Below, piece after piece: positions 18,838 through 29,127 of a stretch of 64,000 nucleotides of DNA; position 1 is the stretch's first letter, and each line of letters starts with the position of its first letter. This DNA is from Gammaproteobacteria bacterium (lineage in GTDB: Bacteria > Pseudomonadota > Gammaproteobacteria > JAGOUN01): NCBI GenBank assembly GCA_021208965.1, contig JAJOJD010000051.1, positions 31,190 through 95,189 on the forward strand, read 5' to 3'. The notes under the pieces are model-generated. The model had not been told where the DNA came from. It was given only the letters and a program-made list of their open reading frames with translations, and made no database searches. The position numbers were made by a program, and so were the translations under genes.

Positions 18838-20880
18838 GTGTTTCATGAATTGATCAGACAACTTGTTCTGTGGATTTATCAGCATCCTACCTGGGCAGGA
18901 TTCGCCTTATTTTTACTGTCTGCCGGTGAATCGATGACGCTCATTGGATCTTTTATTCCTGGCACGATTGTGATGACCGCTGTCGGTATTTTTATTGGGG
19001 CTGATTTGCTGCCCTATTGGCCTATGGCGTTATGGGCTGGTTGTGGTGCGTTGTGTGGAGATGCGCTTAATTTTACGTTGGGGTATTTATTAAAAGATAA
19101 TATCAAGCACGTCTGGCCATTTAAAAAATATCCCCATTGGTTGCACAAAGGCCAATATTTTTTTGAAGTGCATGGTGGGAAAAGCATTTATTTTGCTCGA
19201 TTTATCGGTCCGTTACGTGCTTTTGCACCGATTATTGCGGGTGCTATGCGCATGTCACCGAGCAAGTTTTATCTGATTGATACGTTATCCGCATTCACAT
19301 GGTCTATCGTTTATTTATTACCCGGGGTTTTACTGGGTGAAGCGTCACTTCAATTATCATCGGATATTACCGATCACCTATTTCGTTATGCTTTTATGAC
19401 ATTAGTGATCGCTATCATTGCGGGTTGGGTTATTCAGTTGTTGATTTTACATATTAATGAAGTTGTCAAAAATGCGCTTTCCTGTCTTTGGACAAAAATT
19501 AAGGAAACGCCTTCTCTATCGTTGATTCGTCATTGGATGCATCATCACCAAACTGACCATCCTCGTGGACAGTTAGGAACGTTGTTTGTCTTTGTTGTCA
19601 TTTTTAGTGGTTTTATTGTGCTAACCGTTGGCGTATTTTTACATTGGCCGTCACTGTTACTCTATAACAGTGAATTACATCATCTCACTGAAAGTTTGCG
19701 TACTCCCAGTCTAGATCATGTCATGCTAATGATAACGATGATGGGTGAAAAAAAGATTATTCTCGTTATGGTGTTATTAGCAAGCGTTTGGATGGCGTAT
19801 CACCGGTGTTGGCGCGCGGTATTTTTTTTATTGGGTTCCTGTTGCTTAGGTGTTTTTAGTGCCTATTTTTTAAAAGATTGGATTCAGTTTCATCGTCCTC
19901 TCGACGGAATGGATGATATTCATGGTTTTTCTTATCCCAGTGGCCACGTCATGATGGCCATGGTATTGTATGGGGGATTGGCTTATTTAGCGGCAACGCA
20001 TTTGCGGGTAAAATCTCGATGCTTATTTTATCTCGGCGCCATCATTTTAATCCTTCTCGTCGCTTGTTCGCGTTTACTCTTAGGCGTGCATTGGATGACA
20101 GATGTCGTCGGGAGTATTTTATTAGGTTGGTCGTGTTTATTGCTGATGGCATTTTTTTATCAACGGCGTGTTACCCAAAATATTCAACCGATCAAGCTTT
20201 TGCCTCTTTTAATGGGGATTCAACTTATTTTTACTGGGGGTTATTATCAACACGCTCAATACCGTTTATTCTCAGATTATGGATTAAGTCCTCAGCCAGA
20301 AATCACACGCATAGATATGGATACCCATGTCTGGTGGAATAACCATTCTCCTGAGCTTCCTAGTATTACAACGAATCGATTGGGGGTGCCAAAAGAGTTG
20401 TTAAATCTCCACTGGATGGGTAACCGAGATAGTATTACAGCATTGCTGACGTCCCAAGGTTGGAACTCTTTACGAGAACCTCATAATTGGGTGTTGGAAT
20501 TAGAAAATATCGAAGAAAAACCACCTACACCACATCCTAACGTTAAAGTGCGATATTTAGACGATAAGTCACCAACTCTTATTTTTTATAAAGCTTTTGA
20601 TGATTTTCCGCAGACCTTTATGGTGCTACAACTTTGGCAAACCCACTATTTTCTTGAACCCGAGGGCTTGCCTTTGTTTGTTGGAACACTGAGTGTCAAG
20701 GCTGAAAGTGGTGCCGTCAAGCATCATATTAATAGCATAGAGCTTGTTGCGCGTTTTGAGCATTCTTTACCATCGAATATAACGCTCTCCACTAAAACAT
20801 CCGTCAGTGGGGGCGAACTTATATTGATACGAGACGATAATCATTCGCCAGTTTTAACCGCTCCGGTGTGTCAACATTAA
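18838..20880 (+). CDS. DedA-PAP2-LssY fusion membrane protein
   Basis: A roughly 680-residue three-part protein. The DedA/SNARE-associated domain is at about 1-200, with LIGSFIPGT and FARFIGPLRAFAPIIAGAM. A PAP2 phosphatase domain lies at about 250-445 and has all three motifs: KDWIQFHRP, YPSGH and SRLLLGVHWMTD. The soluble LssY-type C-terminal domain follows. The same architecture occurs in Legionella LssY. PAP2 enzymes remove phosphates from isoprenoid or phospholipid pyrophosphates at the outer face of the membrane. GTG 18838 has GGAG seven bases upstream, so I prefer it to ATG 18826, which contains that site. Its 3' end overlaps convergent murU by 62 bases. Confidence 0.9.
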   Translation: MFHELIRQLVLWIYQHPTWAGFALFLLSAGESMTLIGSFIPGTIVMTAVGIFIGADLLPYWPMALWAGCGALCGDALNFTLGYLLKDNIKHVWPFKKYPHWLHKGQYFFEVHGGKSIYFARFIGPLRAFAPIIAGAMRMSPSKFYLIDTLSAFTWSIVYLLPGVLLGEASLQLSSDITDHLFRYAFMTLVIAIIAGWVIQLLILHINEVVKNALSCLWTKIKETPSLSLIRHWMHHHQTDHPRGQLGTLFVFVVIFSGFIVLTVGVFLHWPSLLLYNSELHHLTESLRTPSLDHVMLMITMMGEKKIILVMVLLASVWMAYHRCWRAVFFLLGSCCLGVFSAYFLKDWIQFHRPLDGMDDIHGFSYPSGHVMMAMVLYGGLAYLAATHLRVKSRCLFYLGAIILILLVACSRLLLGVHWMTDVVGSILLGWSCLLLMAFFYQRRVTQNIQPIKLLPLLMGIQLIFTGGYYQHAQYRLFSDYGLSPQPEITRIDMDTHVWWNNHSPELPSITTNRLGVPKELLNLHWMGNRDSITALLTSQGWNSLREPHNWVLELENIEEKPPTPHPNVKVRYLDDKSPTLIFYKAFDDFPQTFMVLQLWQTHYFLEPEGLPLFVGTLSVKAESGAVKHHINSIELVARFEHSLPSNITLSTKTSVSGGELILIRDDNHSPVLTAPVCQH

Positions 20881-21499
20881 TCCACTGACCCGCGTAGTGC
20901 TCTCCTGTGATGCGGGAGAGTTTAATGGCGGATGATAGGATATCGCCTAATTGACGGTAGCCATGGGCATAGCCCGAAAACAGAGCCGGATGGTACCATC
21001 CTATGCCAGCATAATTTAATTTATCGCCGTCAAACGATAACAACCCATTTTTTCCTATCGCAAAATCTCCCGTTTGATGGTGCACTGGGTTATCAACCAT
21101 CACGAGATGTGCTAACGATTCGGAGGTGTTTTTTGTCATCGATAGTAATGTTTGAAAAGGATAATCTGTAAAAACATCACAGCTGATTAAAAGGAAGGGG
21201 TGATTATCGAAAAATTCCAGCGTTTGAATGATACCACCGCCGGTTTCTAGTTTTTCTTTTTCATAAGAATAGTGTAAGCGCAAACCAAATTGACGCCCAT
21301 CTCCCAATCGTTCAGGAATGGTGTCAGCAAGATAGTGTAGATTAATAACGCAATCTTTTATTCCCGCAGTCGCTAACTTTTTAATATGATGTACGATTAA
21401 AGGTTCTCCATGAACGGATAGTAGGGGCTTAGGGAGTGTTTCTGTTAGCCCTCTCATGCGTTCCCCGCGCCCGGCGGCTAAAATCATCGCTTTAATCAT
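20819..21499 (-). CDS. murU: N-acetylmuramate-1-phosphate uridylyltransferase
   Basis: Makes UDP-MurNAc from MurNAc-1-phosphate in the recycling shortcut that avoids MurA. It is 226 residues with the nucleotidyltransferase N-terminus MILAAGRGERMRGLTETLPKP, a HYLADTIPERLGDG block and LLISCDVFTD, the metal-binding site. It overlaps amgK by eight bases. The pair amgK-murU next to lptD-surA is the same order as in Pseudomonas, which supports the specific name over a generic sugar nucleotidyltransferase. Confidence 0.92.
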   Translation of the reverse strand: MIKAMILAAGRGERMRGLTETLPKPLLSVHGEPLIVHHIKKLATAGIKDCVINLHYLADTIPERLGDGRQFGLRLHYSYEKEKLETGGGIIQTLEFFDNHPFLLISCDVFTDYPFQTLLSMTKNTSESLAHLVMVDNPVHHQTGDFAIGKNGLLSFDGDKLNYAGIGWYHPALFSGYAHGYRQLGDILSSAIKLSRITGEHYAGQWINVDTPERLKLANDYRLVSI

Positions 21500-22578
21500 C
21501 GCTTTTCCTTTGTAAGGTTTGTATGACGTTTGTCAATGGCCGCAATTCCGAATAGCGTGATGAAATAGTGTTTAGATACCCTAATGTTCTTGGGATAAAC
21601 GTTAGGTACGCATCATTTTTATCCCGCAATGATTTTCGTGCGAAGGTTAACAGTGCTTTGAGATGACGCTGAAGGCTTGTCCAATCAAACCATCTCAAAA
21701 ATACTTGATCGCTGACATCCTTCGTTAATAAACGGTGTTTCTCTGCAAGATTTTTGTAATACAACGCCCATGTGGTTACGTTTTCTTCCGGCCAGTCAAC
21801 GTAACAGTCCCGTAATAGTGATGCAATATCATAGGTCATTGGCCCGGGCATGGCATCTTGGTAATCAATAATTCCAATAGCCCCGTCCTGTTTTTTAAGA
21901 ATATTTTTGGAATGAAAATCACGATGAATAAAAACATACGGTTGTGTCGCGATCACCTCAATAAGTCGTTCAAGACAGTTATTCAGTTCGGCAGAGCCCG
22001 TGCAGTGATATAATTTTTTTAAGCACCATTCTTGCCAATCATAGCATTCTTCCAGCAATGTTGAGGCATTTAAAATTTTATAACGTCCGTATCCTTGTCC
22101 TGAATGCTGATGTAGGACGATGAGCTGCTCAATCGCTTGTCGATAATATCTATCGGCGTCAATCAAGGGGGTTGTAGATGACCGAAAAACATGCCATAAA
22201 AGATCGTCGCCAAAATCCTCAAGGATGGCCCAAGACTGTTTATCTTCTTGTGCCAATAAATGTGGCAGGGAGGATAAATCAATTTTGCAAATCACGTGTT
22301 TGTTGAATAAATGCCTGATAGATAGAGGATTCCGCGCTGGAATCCATAAAAATGTAGGTTTTTTCTGTCGTATACAAACGAAAATACTGTCTAAAACCAG
22401 CATCACCCACTAATGCTTCATATCGATTGATGGAATAATGCGTATTAATCCATGCAAATTGTTCTAAAGATAGTGCTTTCATAAATTGTTGTGTATCAAG
22501 ATTTGCGGTAGACTTGTGTGCTTTTAAATTTACCTGCAACACTTCTGAGAGTAAAGGATCTGTTTTATTTTCATGCAT
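21492..22578 (-). CDS. amgK: N-acetylmuramate/N-acetylglucosamine kinase, frameshifted
   Basis: An anomeric sugar kinase giving MurNAc-1-phosphate for MurU. The N-terminal part (22279-22578) has DAGFRQYFRLY and ends after TRDLQN. The rest (21492 to about 22290) resumes at IDLSSLPHLLAQEDKQSWAILEDFGDDLLW. The frames join if one A is removed from the A4 run at 22283-22286. The aminoglycoside-phosphotransferase core is intact: FIHRDFHSKNIL with the catalytic Asp, and IIDYQDAMPGPMTYD with the metal-binding Asp. Joined length is about 360 residues. The start may instead be the internal ATG at 22482. Confidence 0.88.
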
Positions 22579-25177
22579 ATTCGCGTTATTTTATTACTAA
22601 TCTTGATATCTATTTGCACAGAACGGTTTGTTTTTGCGCAAAACTAATCCTGTGTCAGATAAAAAATTAACGTATACGGATACATTAGAAGATCCTGCTT
22701 ATTTTTCCACTTTAGATACAATCAATATTGGTGAATATCTGGGATGGGTTGAGGATGATGCCGCCAATCAGTGTGGTGGATATTACGTGGCGACTCCTAT
22801 GTTATACACAGGACCTAAGGCGGACGAGGAAGCGCCTATTGAAAAAATACCACTTCAAATTACAGCCGAATCTGGGGAGTTTTATTTTAAAGGGAGATCA
22901 ACGTTGTCCGGAAATGTTGTTATTATGCAGCCAAACACACAAGTATTTGCGGATACTGCGCATGTTTATCGCGATGATCATGGCGAGCTTAATGACATTA
23001 ATATGTTGGGTAATGTTCGACTTCAAGAGCCAGGTAAACTCTTGATTGCAGATGTTGCGACGGTTCCCATTCAAGATGAACAAGTGAGTCATTTTTCATT
23101 GTACGATGTGATTTACCGTATCACGATTAGTGACTTAACAATCCAACCGATTGAGACACCTCTGTCAGAAAAAAATGGTCAACAGTCTGTTAAAGAGAGT
23201 GGTTTAATGGCTTGGGGTTATGCTAAAAAAGCAGAACAAACGGCATCGGATCAACTAGACCTTCGGTATGCCAGTTATTCTACGTGCCCACCAGAGCGGA
23301 AAACATGTGCGTGGCGGCTGACATCTCAACATATTCATTTAAATAAAACCGAAGGTGAGGGTACGGCATATCACTCTGTTCTTTGGCTAGAAAATCTTCC
23401 GATTATGTATTTACCTTATTTTAATTTCCCGATTGATGATCGACGAAAGTCAGGCTTCCTGTATCCTTCTGTCACGAATTCGACAACGAATGGCTTCTCC
23501 TACACCCAACCGTATTATTTCAATCTTGCGCCTAATTATGACATGATTGTTTCTCCGACCTATTTTCACGAACGTGGAGAATATGTCGAAACTTATTTCC
23601 GATATTTAAGCTCTTCCAGTAAAGGAACATTTAATGTTGGTCTTATTCCCCATGATAGAAAATTTGAGCAGTTTAAAAAAGACGCTGTCTCACAATATGA
23701 GTCTGGTGATCAACTCGATGCGCTTGAAAATGATAGTGAAACTCGAGGGATGTTTCATTGGCTAGATAACACAACGTTTGATAAAAATTGGGAAGGACAT
23801 ATCGACTATACTTACGTTAGCGATGATTATTTTTTAGAAGACATCAAAGCCAATGATTCGTCTGATGACCAATTACAACAGCAAGCGCGTGTTAATTATT
23901 ATGGTGAATATTGGTCATTTGAAGCCTTGCTGAATAATTATCAAACATTACATCCTATCAACCAAGATCCCATTTATAATCAATACGCTCGTTTGCCAGA
24001 ATTAAAATTTAATACGGATATTCCTGATGATATTCCGGGTGTCGATTATGGGGGATCTGCGCAATTTGATTATTTTTATATTGCTCAAAACCCAGATGAA
24101 TCTACCCTTCCAACCACCGGTTATCGTTATAATGTACATCCGAAAACAGCGTTTCCCATCAAAAAAACCTATGGCTACCTGACACCGGGCATAGAAATAG
24201 ATGCCACCACTTACCAGTTATCACATCCTGAATCGGGTAATCCGAGTGATCCGTCGCGTATTTTGCCGTTATTCGATATTGATAGCGGTTTATATTTTAA
24301 TCGCGATACATCGGTATGGGGGAATTCTTACACGCAAACGCTTGAGCCTCGTCTCTACTATCTATATGTTCCTTATGAAAATCAAAATAATTTGCCTGTT
24401 TTTGATTCCGCTTTGTATACATTGACCTATGATCAGCTGTTTCAAAATAATCGTTTTAGTAGTGTCGATCGTATTGGGGATGCTAACCAGTTATCGTATG
24501 GCGCGACTACTCGCTATATCGATCAGCGCAACGGCATGGAGAAAATGAACGTTAGTCTTGGCCAAATTCTTTATTTCGAGGATAGAGAGGTGAGCTTGTG
24601 TGATACGGATGAATGTCGTGAACAAAATACGCAACCGACATCGCCTGTCGTTGCACAGACAAATTATTTTTTTTCAACACAATGGTCGCTTTCCGGTGAT
24701 ACCGCCTATGATGCTGATCAACAAATCTTTCAAAATGCTTCTATCATGGTCCACTACAAAAAAGATGAGCGTCGTGTGATTAATTTGGGATATTCCTATG
24801 TCGGTGATGGTTCTTTGTATACCGATCAATACGATGATAACAATTCGAATCTCGCTAACCTCAGTCAAGTTCATGCCTCTTATGCTTGGCCAGTGAGTGT
24901 ACAATGGAATACCCTAGGGAGTGTTGACTGGGATACGAGCTATACGAATGGGGTTTCTTTTATGCTGGGAGCAGAATATAGTACTTGTTGTTGGGGAGTG
25001 AGTTTTATGGTCAATCAAAAACTGACTGGTGTTAACAATGGTGAAAATCAATTTGATCGCGTCTATTACGTGCAATTTGTATTAAAAGGCCTAGGGGCGG
25101 CTAATAGTCGTGGTTCTTCATCATTAATTTCGGAAAATATTGAGAATTATAACCATAATTTCTTGAGCCCATTTTAA
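22573..25177 (+). CDS. lptD: LPS assembly outer-membrane protein LptD, frameshifted after the signal peptide
   Basis: The outer-membrane barrel that inserts lipopolysaccharide. ATG 22573 opens a signal peptide (hydrophobic LLLILISI core, cleaved near FVFA) that stops after 24 codons. The mature protein continues one frame over from 22640, and removing one A from the A4 run at 22640-22643 joins them. The N-terminal LptA-like jellyroll (about 90-190) has ITAESGEFYF and GNVRLQEPG. The barrel follows with CPPERKTCAWRL and the CCWGVSF pair, the cysteines that form the periplasmic disulphides. Total is about 867 residues. surA follows after 18 bases. Confidence 0.95.
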
Positions 25178-25195
25178 TTAAGAGAGATAAGTCAC

Positions 25196-26167
25196 ATGAA
25201 AAAATCTTTGTTGGCAATAATACTATGCCTAAGCACGACGACGGTTGCCCTAGCAAATAACGCGTCAAATAAACATCGGATTGAGTTAGATACCATTGTT
25301 GCGGTTGTTAATGATCAACCTATTTTAAAAAGCACTTTAAATCAACGAATCATTATTATTAAACGTCAATTGGAAGCGCGTCATGTTGTTCCGCCGGCCG
25401 ACAATATTTTACGGGAGCAGGTGCTGAACCAACTGATCCAGGAAAATGTGCAATTGCAATTAGCCGAAAGTCGACATATTGAAATTTCAAGCACGCAAGT
25501 TAATCGTGAGATCCAAAAAATTGCCGATGAACAGCATATTACGTTGCCTGAACTGTTTAAGCAGGCAGAAAATGATGGGTTAACGCGTGAAAATTACGAA
25601 CAACAATTAAAGAATCAACTGTGTATTCATGCGCTTATTCAAAACATGTTGGCCTCTAAAATCACGATTAGTCAAAAAGATATTGATCTTTATAGGCATT
25701 CGCAGTTAGCCCATGCAACGGCAGGAAAAGAATATCAAGTGGCACATATTTTAATAGCACTAGATACCTCACCCACGGCGGCTCAAGTGCATGAAGCAGA
25801 AATCAAAGCGACGGCTTTATTAGAAAAAATTAAACACGGTGATCTTTCTTTTGAACAAGCGGCTGTTAGCGAATCTGTCGGTCAGTTTAACTTACAAGGC
25901 GGTGATCTTGGTTTTCGACCGATTGCGGAATTACCGGAAATATTTGCGAATGAAATTATTAACATGCCAGTCGGTGATGTTGCAGGCCCTATTCGTACCT
26001 CGAATGGCTTTCAATTAATTAAGTTGGTTGCGGTTAAAAACACTCAGGAAAATCTAACCGATGAGCAGATTCGTCAAGCATTATTTAAACGCAAGCTCGA
26101 GGAAACCTATGTCGTTTGGCTCTCGAGCCTAGAAAGTCAAGCGTATATACGTCGCGAGCCTGTTTAA
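25196..26167 (+). CDS. surA: Periplasmic chaperone SurA with a single PPIase domain
   Basis: Carries unfolded outer-membrane proteins to the Bam complex; LptD, encoded just upstream, is a classic client. The 323 residues comprise a signal peptide (cleaved near VALA at about 20), the SurA N-terminal chaperone domain (about 30-165) and one parvulin domain (about 175-275: QVAHILIAL, GGDLGFRPIAELPE, GPIRTSNGFQLIKL). E. coli SurA has two parvulin domains and about 428 residues, so one is missing here. Confidence 0.93.
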   Translation: MKKSLLAIILCLSTTTVALANNASNKHRIELDTIVAVVNDQPILKSTLNQRIIIIKRQLEARHVVPPADNILREQVLNQLIQENVQLQLAESRHIEISSTQVNREIQKIADEQHITLPELFKQAENDGLTRENYEQQLKNQLCIHALIQNMLASKITISQKDIDLYRHSQLAHATAGKEYQVAHILIALDTSPTAAQVHEAEIKATALLEKIKHGDLSFEQAAVSESVGQFNLQGGDLGFRPIAELPEIFANEIINMPVGDVAGPIRTSNGFQLIKLVAVKNTQENLTDEQIRQALFKRKLEETYVVWLSSLESQAYIRREPV

Positions 26168-26172
26168 TCTAG

Positions 26173-26198
26173 TATACCAAATCAACATCGTTGGTATA
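26173..26198. terminator. Hairpin between convergent surA and gcvPA
   Basis: TATACCAA (26173-26180) pairs with TTGGTATA (26191-26198) across a ten-base loop. It sits in the 37-base gap between two converging genes and could serve both as a terminator, but the stem is AT-rich and no clear T run follows. Confidence 0.4.
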
Positions 26199-26204
26199 TA
26201 TACA

Positions 26205-27567
26205 TTAACAGAAAGAAAACAGTACAGATATATATTCCTGCAAGTCTTGTGCTGTTTTAGTTTCTGTCACGCACACTAACACACAATCCTTAAGCTCGGG
26301 ATAATAATCTTCTACGCATAAACCGATCAGCACGCCTCGCTCTGCGCAGGCCTGAACGATTCTCTTAGCGTCAGGGATATGGATCACGTTTTCGTGGAAA
26401 TAGGGTGCGCTGAATTTAGGTTGAATCTGTTTTTCTTTCAATAAAGCCAGTAAAGAAGATAGGTTTTGATGACTTTTGACGGCGGTTGCATGAATGCCTT
26501 TTGCACCTAACAAACTCATATAAATGGTTGCAGCCGTAACGAGTAAACCCTGGTTAGTGCATATATTTGATGTTGCTTTGGAGCGTCGAATATGTTGCTC
26601 GCGTGCTTGTAATGTCAATACAAACCCCCCGTTTTCCTTCCTTATCCACTGTTTGTCCAACAATGCGTCCTGGCATTTGTCGTACGAGGGCTTGTTGGCA
26701 GCACAAGAATCCTGCATATGGTCCTCCAGACGCCAAAGGAATCCCAAACGGCTGAAGTTCGCCACAGACAATATCGGCTCCGCGTCTTAACGTCGCTGAA
26801 TTTCCCCAATCACCTGGCGCTTTTAATAAGCCTAATGCCATGGGATTGACAAGGGCAATGACGAACGCATTTTTTTCATGAGTCCAATCGGTGAGAAAAT
26901 CTACACTCTCAAGGCAGCCAAAAAAGTTCGGGCATGGAATAATAAGCGCATCAAAGGTGTGTTGACTGAGTGTTCTGAGTTCAGAGATGTCGATAAGGCC
27001 TGTTTCTTCATCAAAAGAAATAAAGCATAGATCAATACCTTGCTGTTGGACAATAGACTGCAGGGTATCTCGATAATGGGGGTGAACGTTGTTTGGAATG
27101 AGAATTCGCTTGGCAGCTTTTTTTTGTAATCGTACTGCCATCAGCACGGCTTCAGCTAAGGCGGTTGCACCATCGTACATGGAGGCATTAGAAACGTCCA
27201 TTTGGGTTAATGCGGTGATCATCGATTGAAATTCATAGATCAATTGAAGACTCCCTTGACTGGCTTCAGCTTGATAAGGAGTATACGCTGTCATAAATTC
27301 ACCGCGACTCGCTACATCCCAAACAGCCGCAGGAATATGATGCTCATATGCCCCCGCCCCTATGTAGTTTTTCACCGCAGGATGCTGAGTGGCTAGGGCT
27401 TCAAAATATTGTGTCGCCGCCCATTCATTGAAACCCTCAGGAATAGCATCTAATCGTGTGCGTGGAATGTGGCTAGGTATTTCATTGAGTAAATGATTCA
27501 TCGAAGAACAACCGAGCGATTGAAGTATCTCTTCGGTATCGTGTTGTGTATGAGGAATAAATGGCAT
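26205..27567 (-). CDS. gcvPA: Glycine dehydrogenase (decarboxylating) subunit 1, frameshifted
   Basis: The N-terminal half of the split P-protein of glycine cleavage. The first frame (ATG 27567) starts MPFIPHTQHDTEEIL and runs through MYDGATALAEAVLMA to GRIVGQTVDKEGKRG. The next frame continues FVLTLQAREQHIRR and SNICTNQG down to 26205. Removing one base from the G6 run (26625-26630) gives the exact family sequence. Joined length is about 453 residues. The partner gene gcvPB, which carries the PLP lysine, would normally follow but surA's convergent end is there instead. Confidence 0.92.
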
Positions 27568-27581
27568 GTCGACCTTAAAAC

Positions 27582-27974
27582 TTAATGTGCTTCATCAGCC
27601 ACTTGTTTTTGATATTCTTCAGCCGTCATTAAATCGTCCAGCTGCTCCGGTTTATCCATATGAAGTTTAAACAGCCAGCCATTTCCATACGGATCGTCAT
27701 TCACCAAGTTTGGTTCATCTTCTAGGTCATCATTGATCTCTATGATTTCACCGGCGACCGGACAATAAACATCCGATGCGGCCTTGACTGATTCAACCAC
27801 CGCACAATCTTCGTCTTGGTTAATAATATCGCCAACATCAGGAAGCTCAACATAAACTAATTCGCCTAACAACGTTTGAGCGTAGTCCGTTATGCCAACA
27901 ACAATGATATCCTCTTCTACACGCACCCATTCGTGACTAGGGGTAAATCGCAAATCTTCAGGTAGTATGCTCAT
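27582..27974 (-). CDS. gcvH: Glycine cleavage system H protein
   Basis: Lipoyl carrier that shuttles the aminomethyl group between P, T and L proteins. The 130 residues include SHEWVRVE near the start, GITDYAQTLLGELVYVELP and the lipoylation site, the Lys in ESVKAASDVY. It lies between gcvT and gcvPA. Its lipoyl group would be installed through LipB encoded at 18.2 kb. Confidence 0.97.
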   Translation of the reverse strand: MSILPEDLRFTPSHEWVRVEEDIIVVGITDYAQTLLGELVYVELPDVGDIINQDEDCAVVESVKAASDVYCPVAGEIIEINDDLEDEPNLVNDDPYGNGWLFKLHMDKPEQLDDLMTAEEYQKQVADEAH

Positions 27975-27989
27975 AGTGAGTCCTCTCTT

Positions 27990-29072
27990 TTATAGTACTA
28001 ATGGTTTATAAACGGGTGTGCCGTGGCGAACAAAATTCGGTGTTACGATAGCGACCGATTTTAGAGATCCGCGAATGTCAACATGGGCTGTTGTCAATGG
28101 TAACGGTAAACGTGCCAAAGCAATGCCTTTTTCTAACGTAGGAGAATAACCACCACTGGTAATCATCCCTTCTCGACCATCGGCGAGTACCACTTTTTGT
28201 CCAGTACGCAACACTCCTTTATCGTTTAGAATAAGGCCAACGAGCTTGGCAGTGATGCCTTCTTTTTTTTCATTTGCTAAGAATTTTTTACCGATAAAGT
28301 CACGATCATCGCTAAACACCACCGTCCACGCTAAATTAGAGGTTAGGGGGGATGTCTTGTCATCCATGTCACTGCCATACAAATTCAAGCCTGCTTCTAA
28401 ACGTAAGGTGTCGCGAGCACCTAAACCACAGGGTTGAACCCCTGCTCCCAGGAGTTTTCGCCATAAAACGATACTTTGCGCGGGTGAGGCGATAATCTCT
28501 ACGCCCTTTTCGCCGGTGTATCCTGTTTGTGCGATAAAATAATCCTTAATTTGGATAAAGTGAAAAGGTTTTAGTTCAGAAATCTGCGTTCTTGCTTCGG
28601 AAAAAATGGATTGAATGATGGCTAAAGCCTCCGGTCCTTGTACGGCGATGATACATTTATCCTGGGCTTCTTCCACCGACACCGAAAATTCAACCGCCCA
28701 TTTTTTTAGCCAGTCCAAATCTTTTTCGCGCGTTGCAGAGTTGACGACTAAACGAAAATAATGATCATTGAATTGATAGACAATCAAATCATCGATAACA
28801 CCGCCATGTTCATTTAACATGCAGCTATACAGAGCTCGACGAGAAGTTAACGTTGAAATATCGTTAGATAAAATTTTTCGTAGGTAAGCGACAACCTTTT
28901 CGCCGTGGAGGTCGATGACTGTCATATGAGAAACATCAAACATCCCAACTTTTCTGCGAACAGCATGGTGCTCTTCAATTTGAGAGCCATAATTTAAGGG
29001 CAATGACCAGCCATGAAAATCAACGATTTTTCCCTTCAAGGCAAGGTGTTCATCATATAATCCAGTATGCAT
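27990..29072 (-). CDS. gcvT: Glycine cleavage system T protein (aminomethyltransferase)
   Basis: Transfers the methylene group from H protein to tetrahydrofolate. It is 360 residues from ATG 29072, chosen because AGGA lies six bases before it. Marks are HFHGWSLPL-like FHGWSLPLNYGSQIEEHHAVR, with the folate-site run MFDVSHM and LGARDTLRLEAGLNLYG. The order gcvT-gcvH-gcvPA is the usual one. Confidence 0.96.
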   Translation of the reverse strand: MHTGLYDEHLALKGKIVDFHGWSLPLNYGSQIEEHHAVRRKVGMFDVSHMTVIDLHGEKVVAYLRKILSNDISTLTSRRALYSCMLNEHGGVIDDLIVYQFNDHYFRLVVNSATREKDLDWLKKWAVEFSVSVEEAQDKCIIAVQGPEALAIIQSIFSEARTQISELKPFHFIQIKDYFIAQTGYTGEKGVEIIASPAQSIVLWRKLLGAGVQPCGLGARDTLRLEAGLNLYGSDMDDKTSPLTSNLAWTVVFSDDRDFIGKKFLANEKKEGITAKLVGLILNDKGVLRTGQKVVLADGREGMITSGGYSPTLEKGIALARLPLPLTTAHVDIRGSLKSVAIVTPNFVRHGTPVYKPLVL

Positions 29073-29127
29073 GGACGATCCTATGAAGACAAGAACCAAG
29101 AATTCTATACGATTTTAGTAAAAATGC

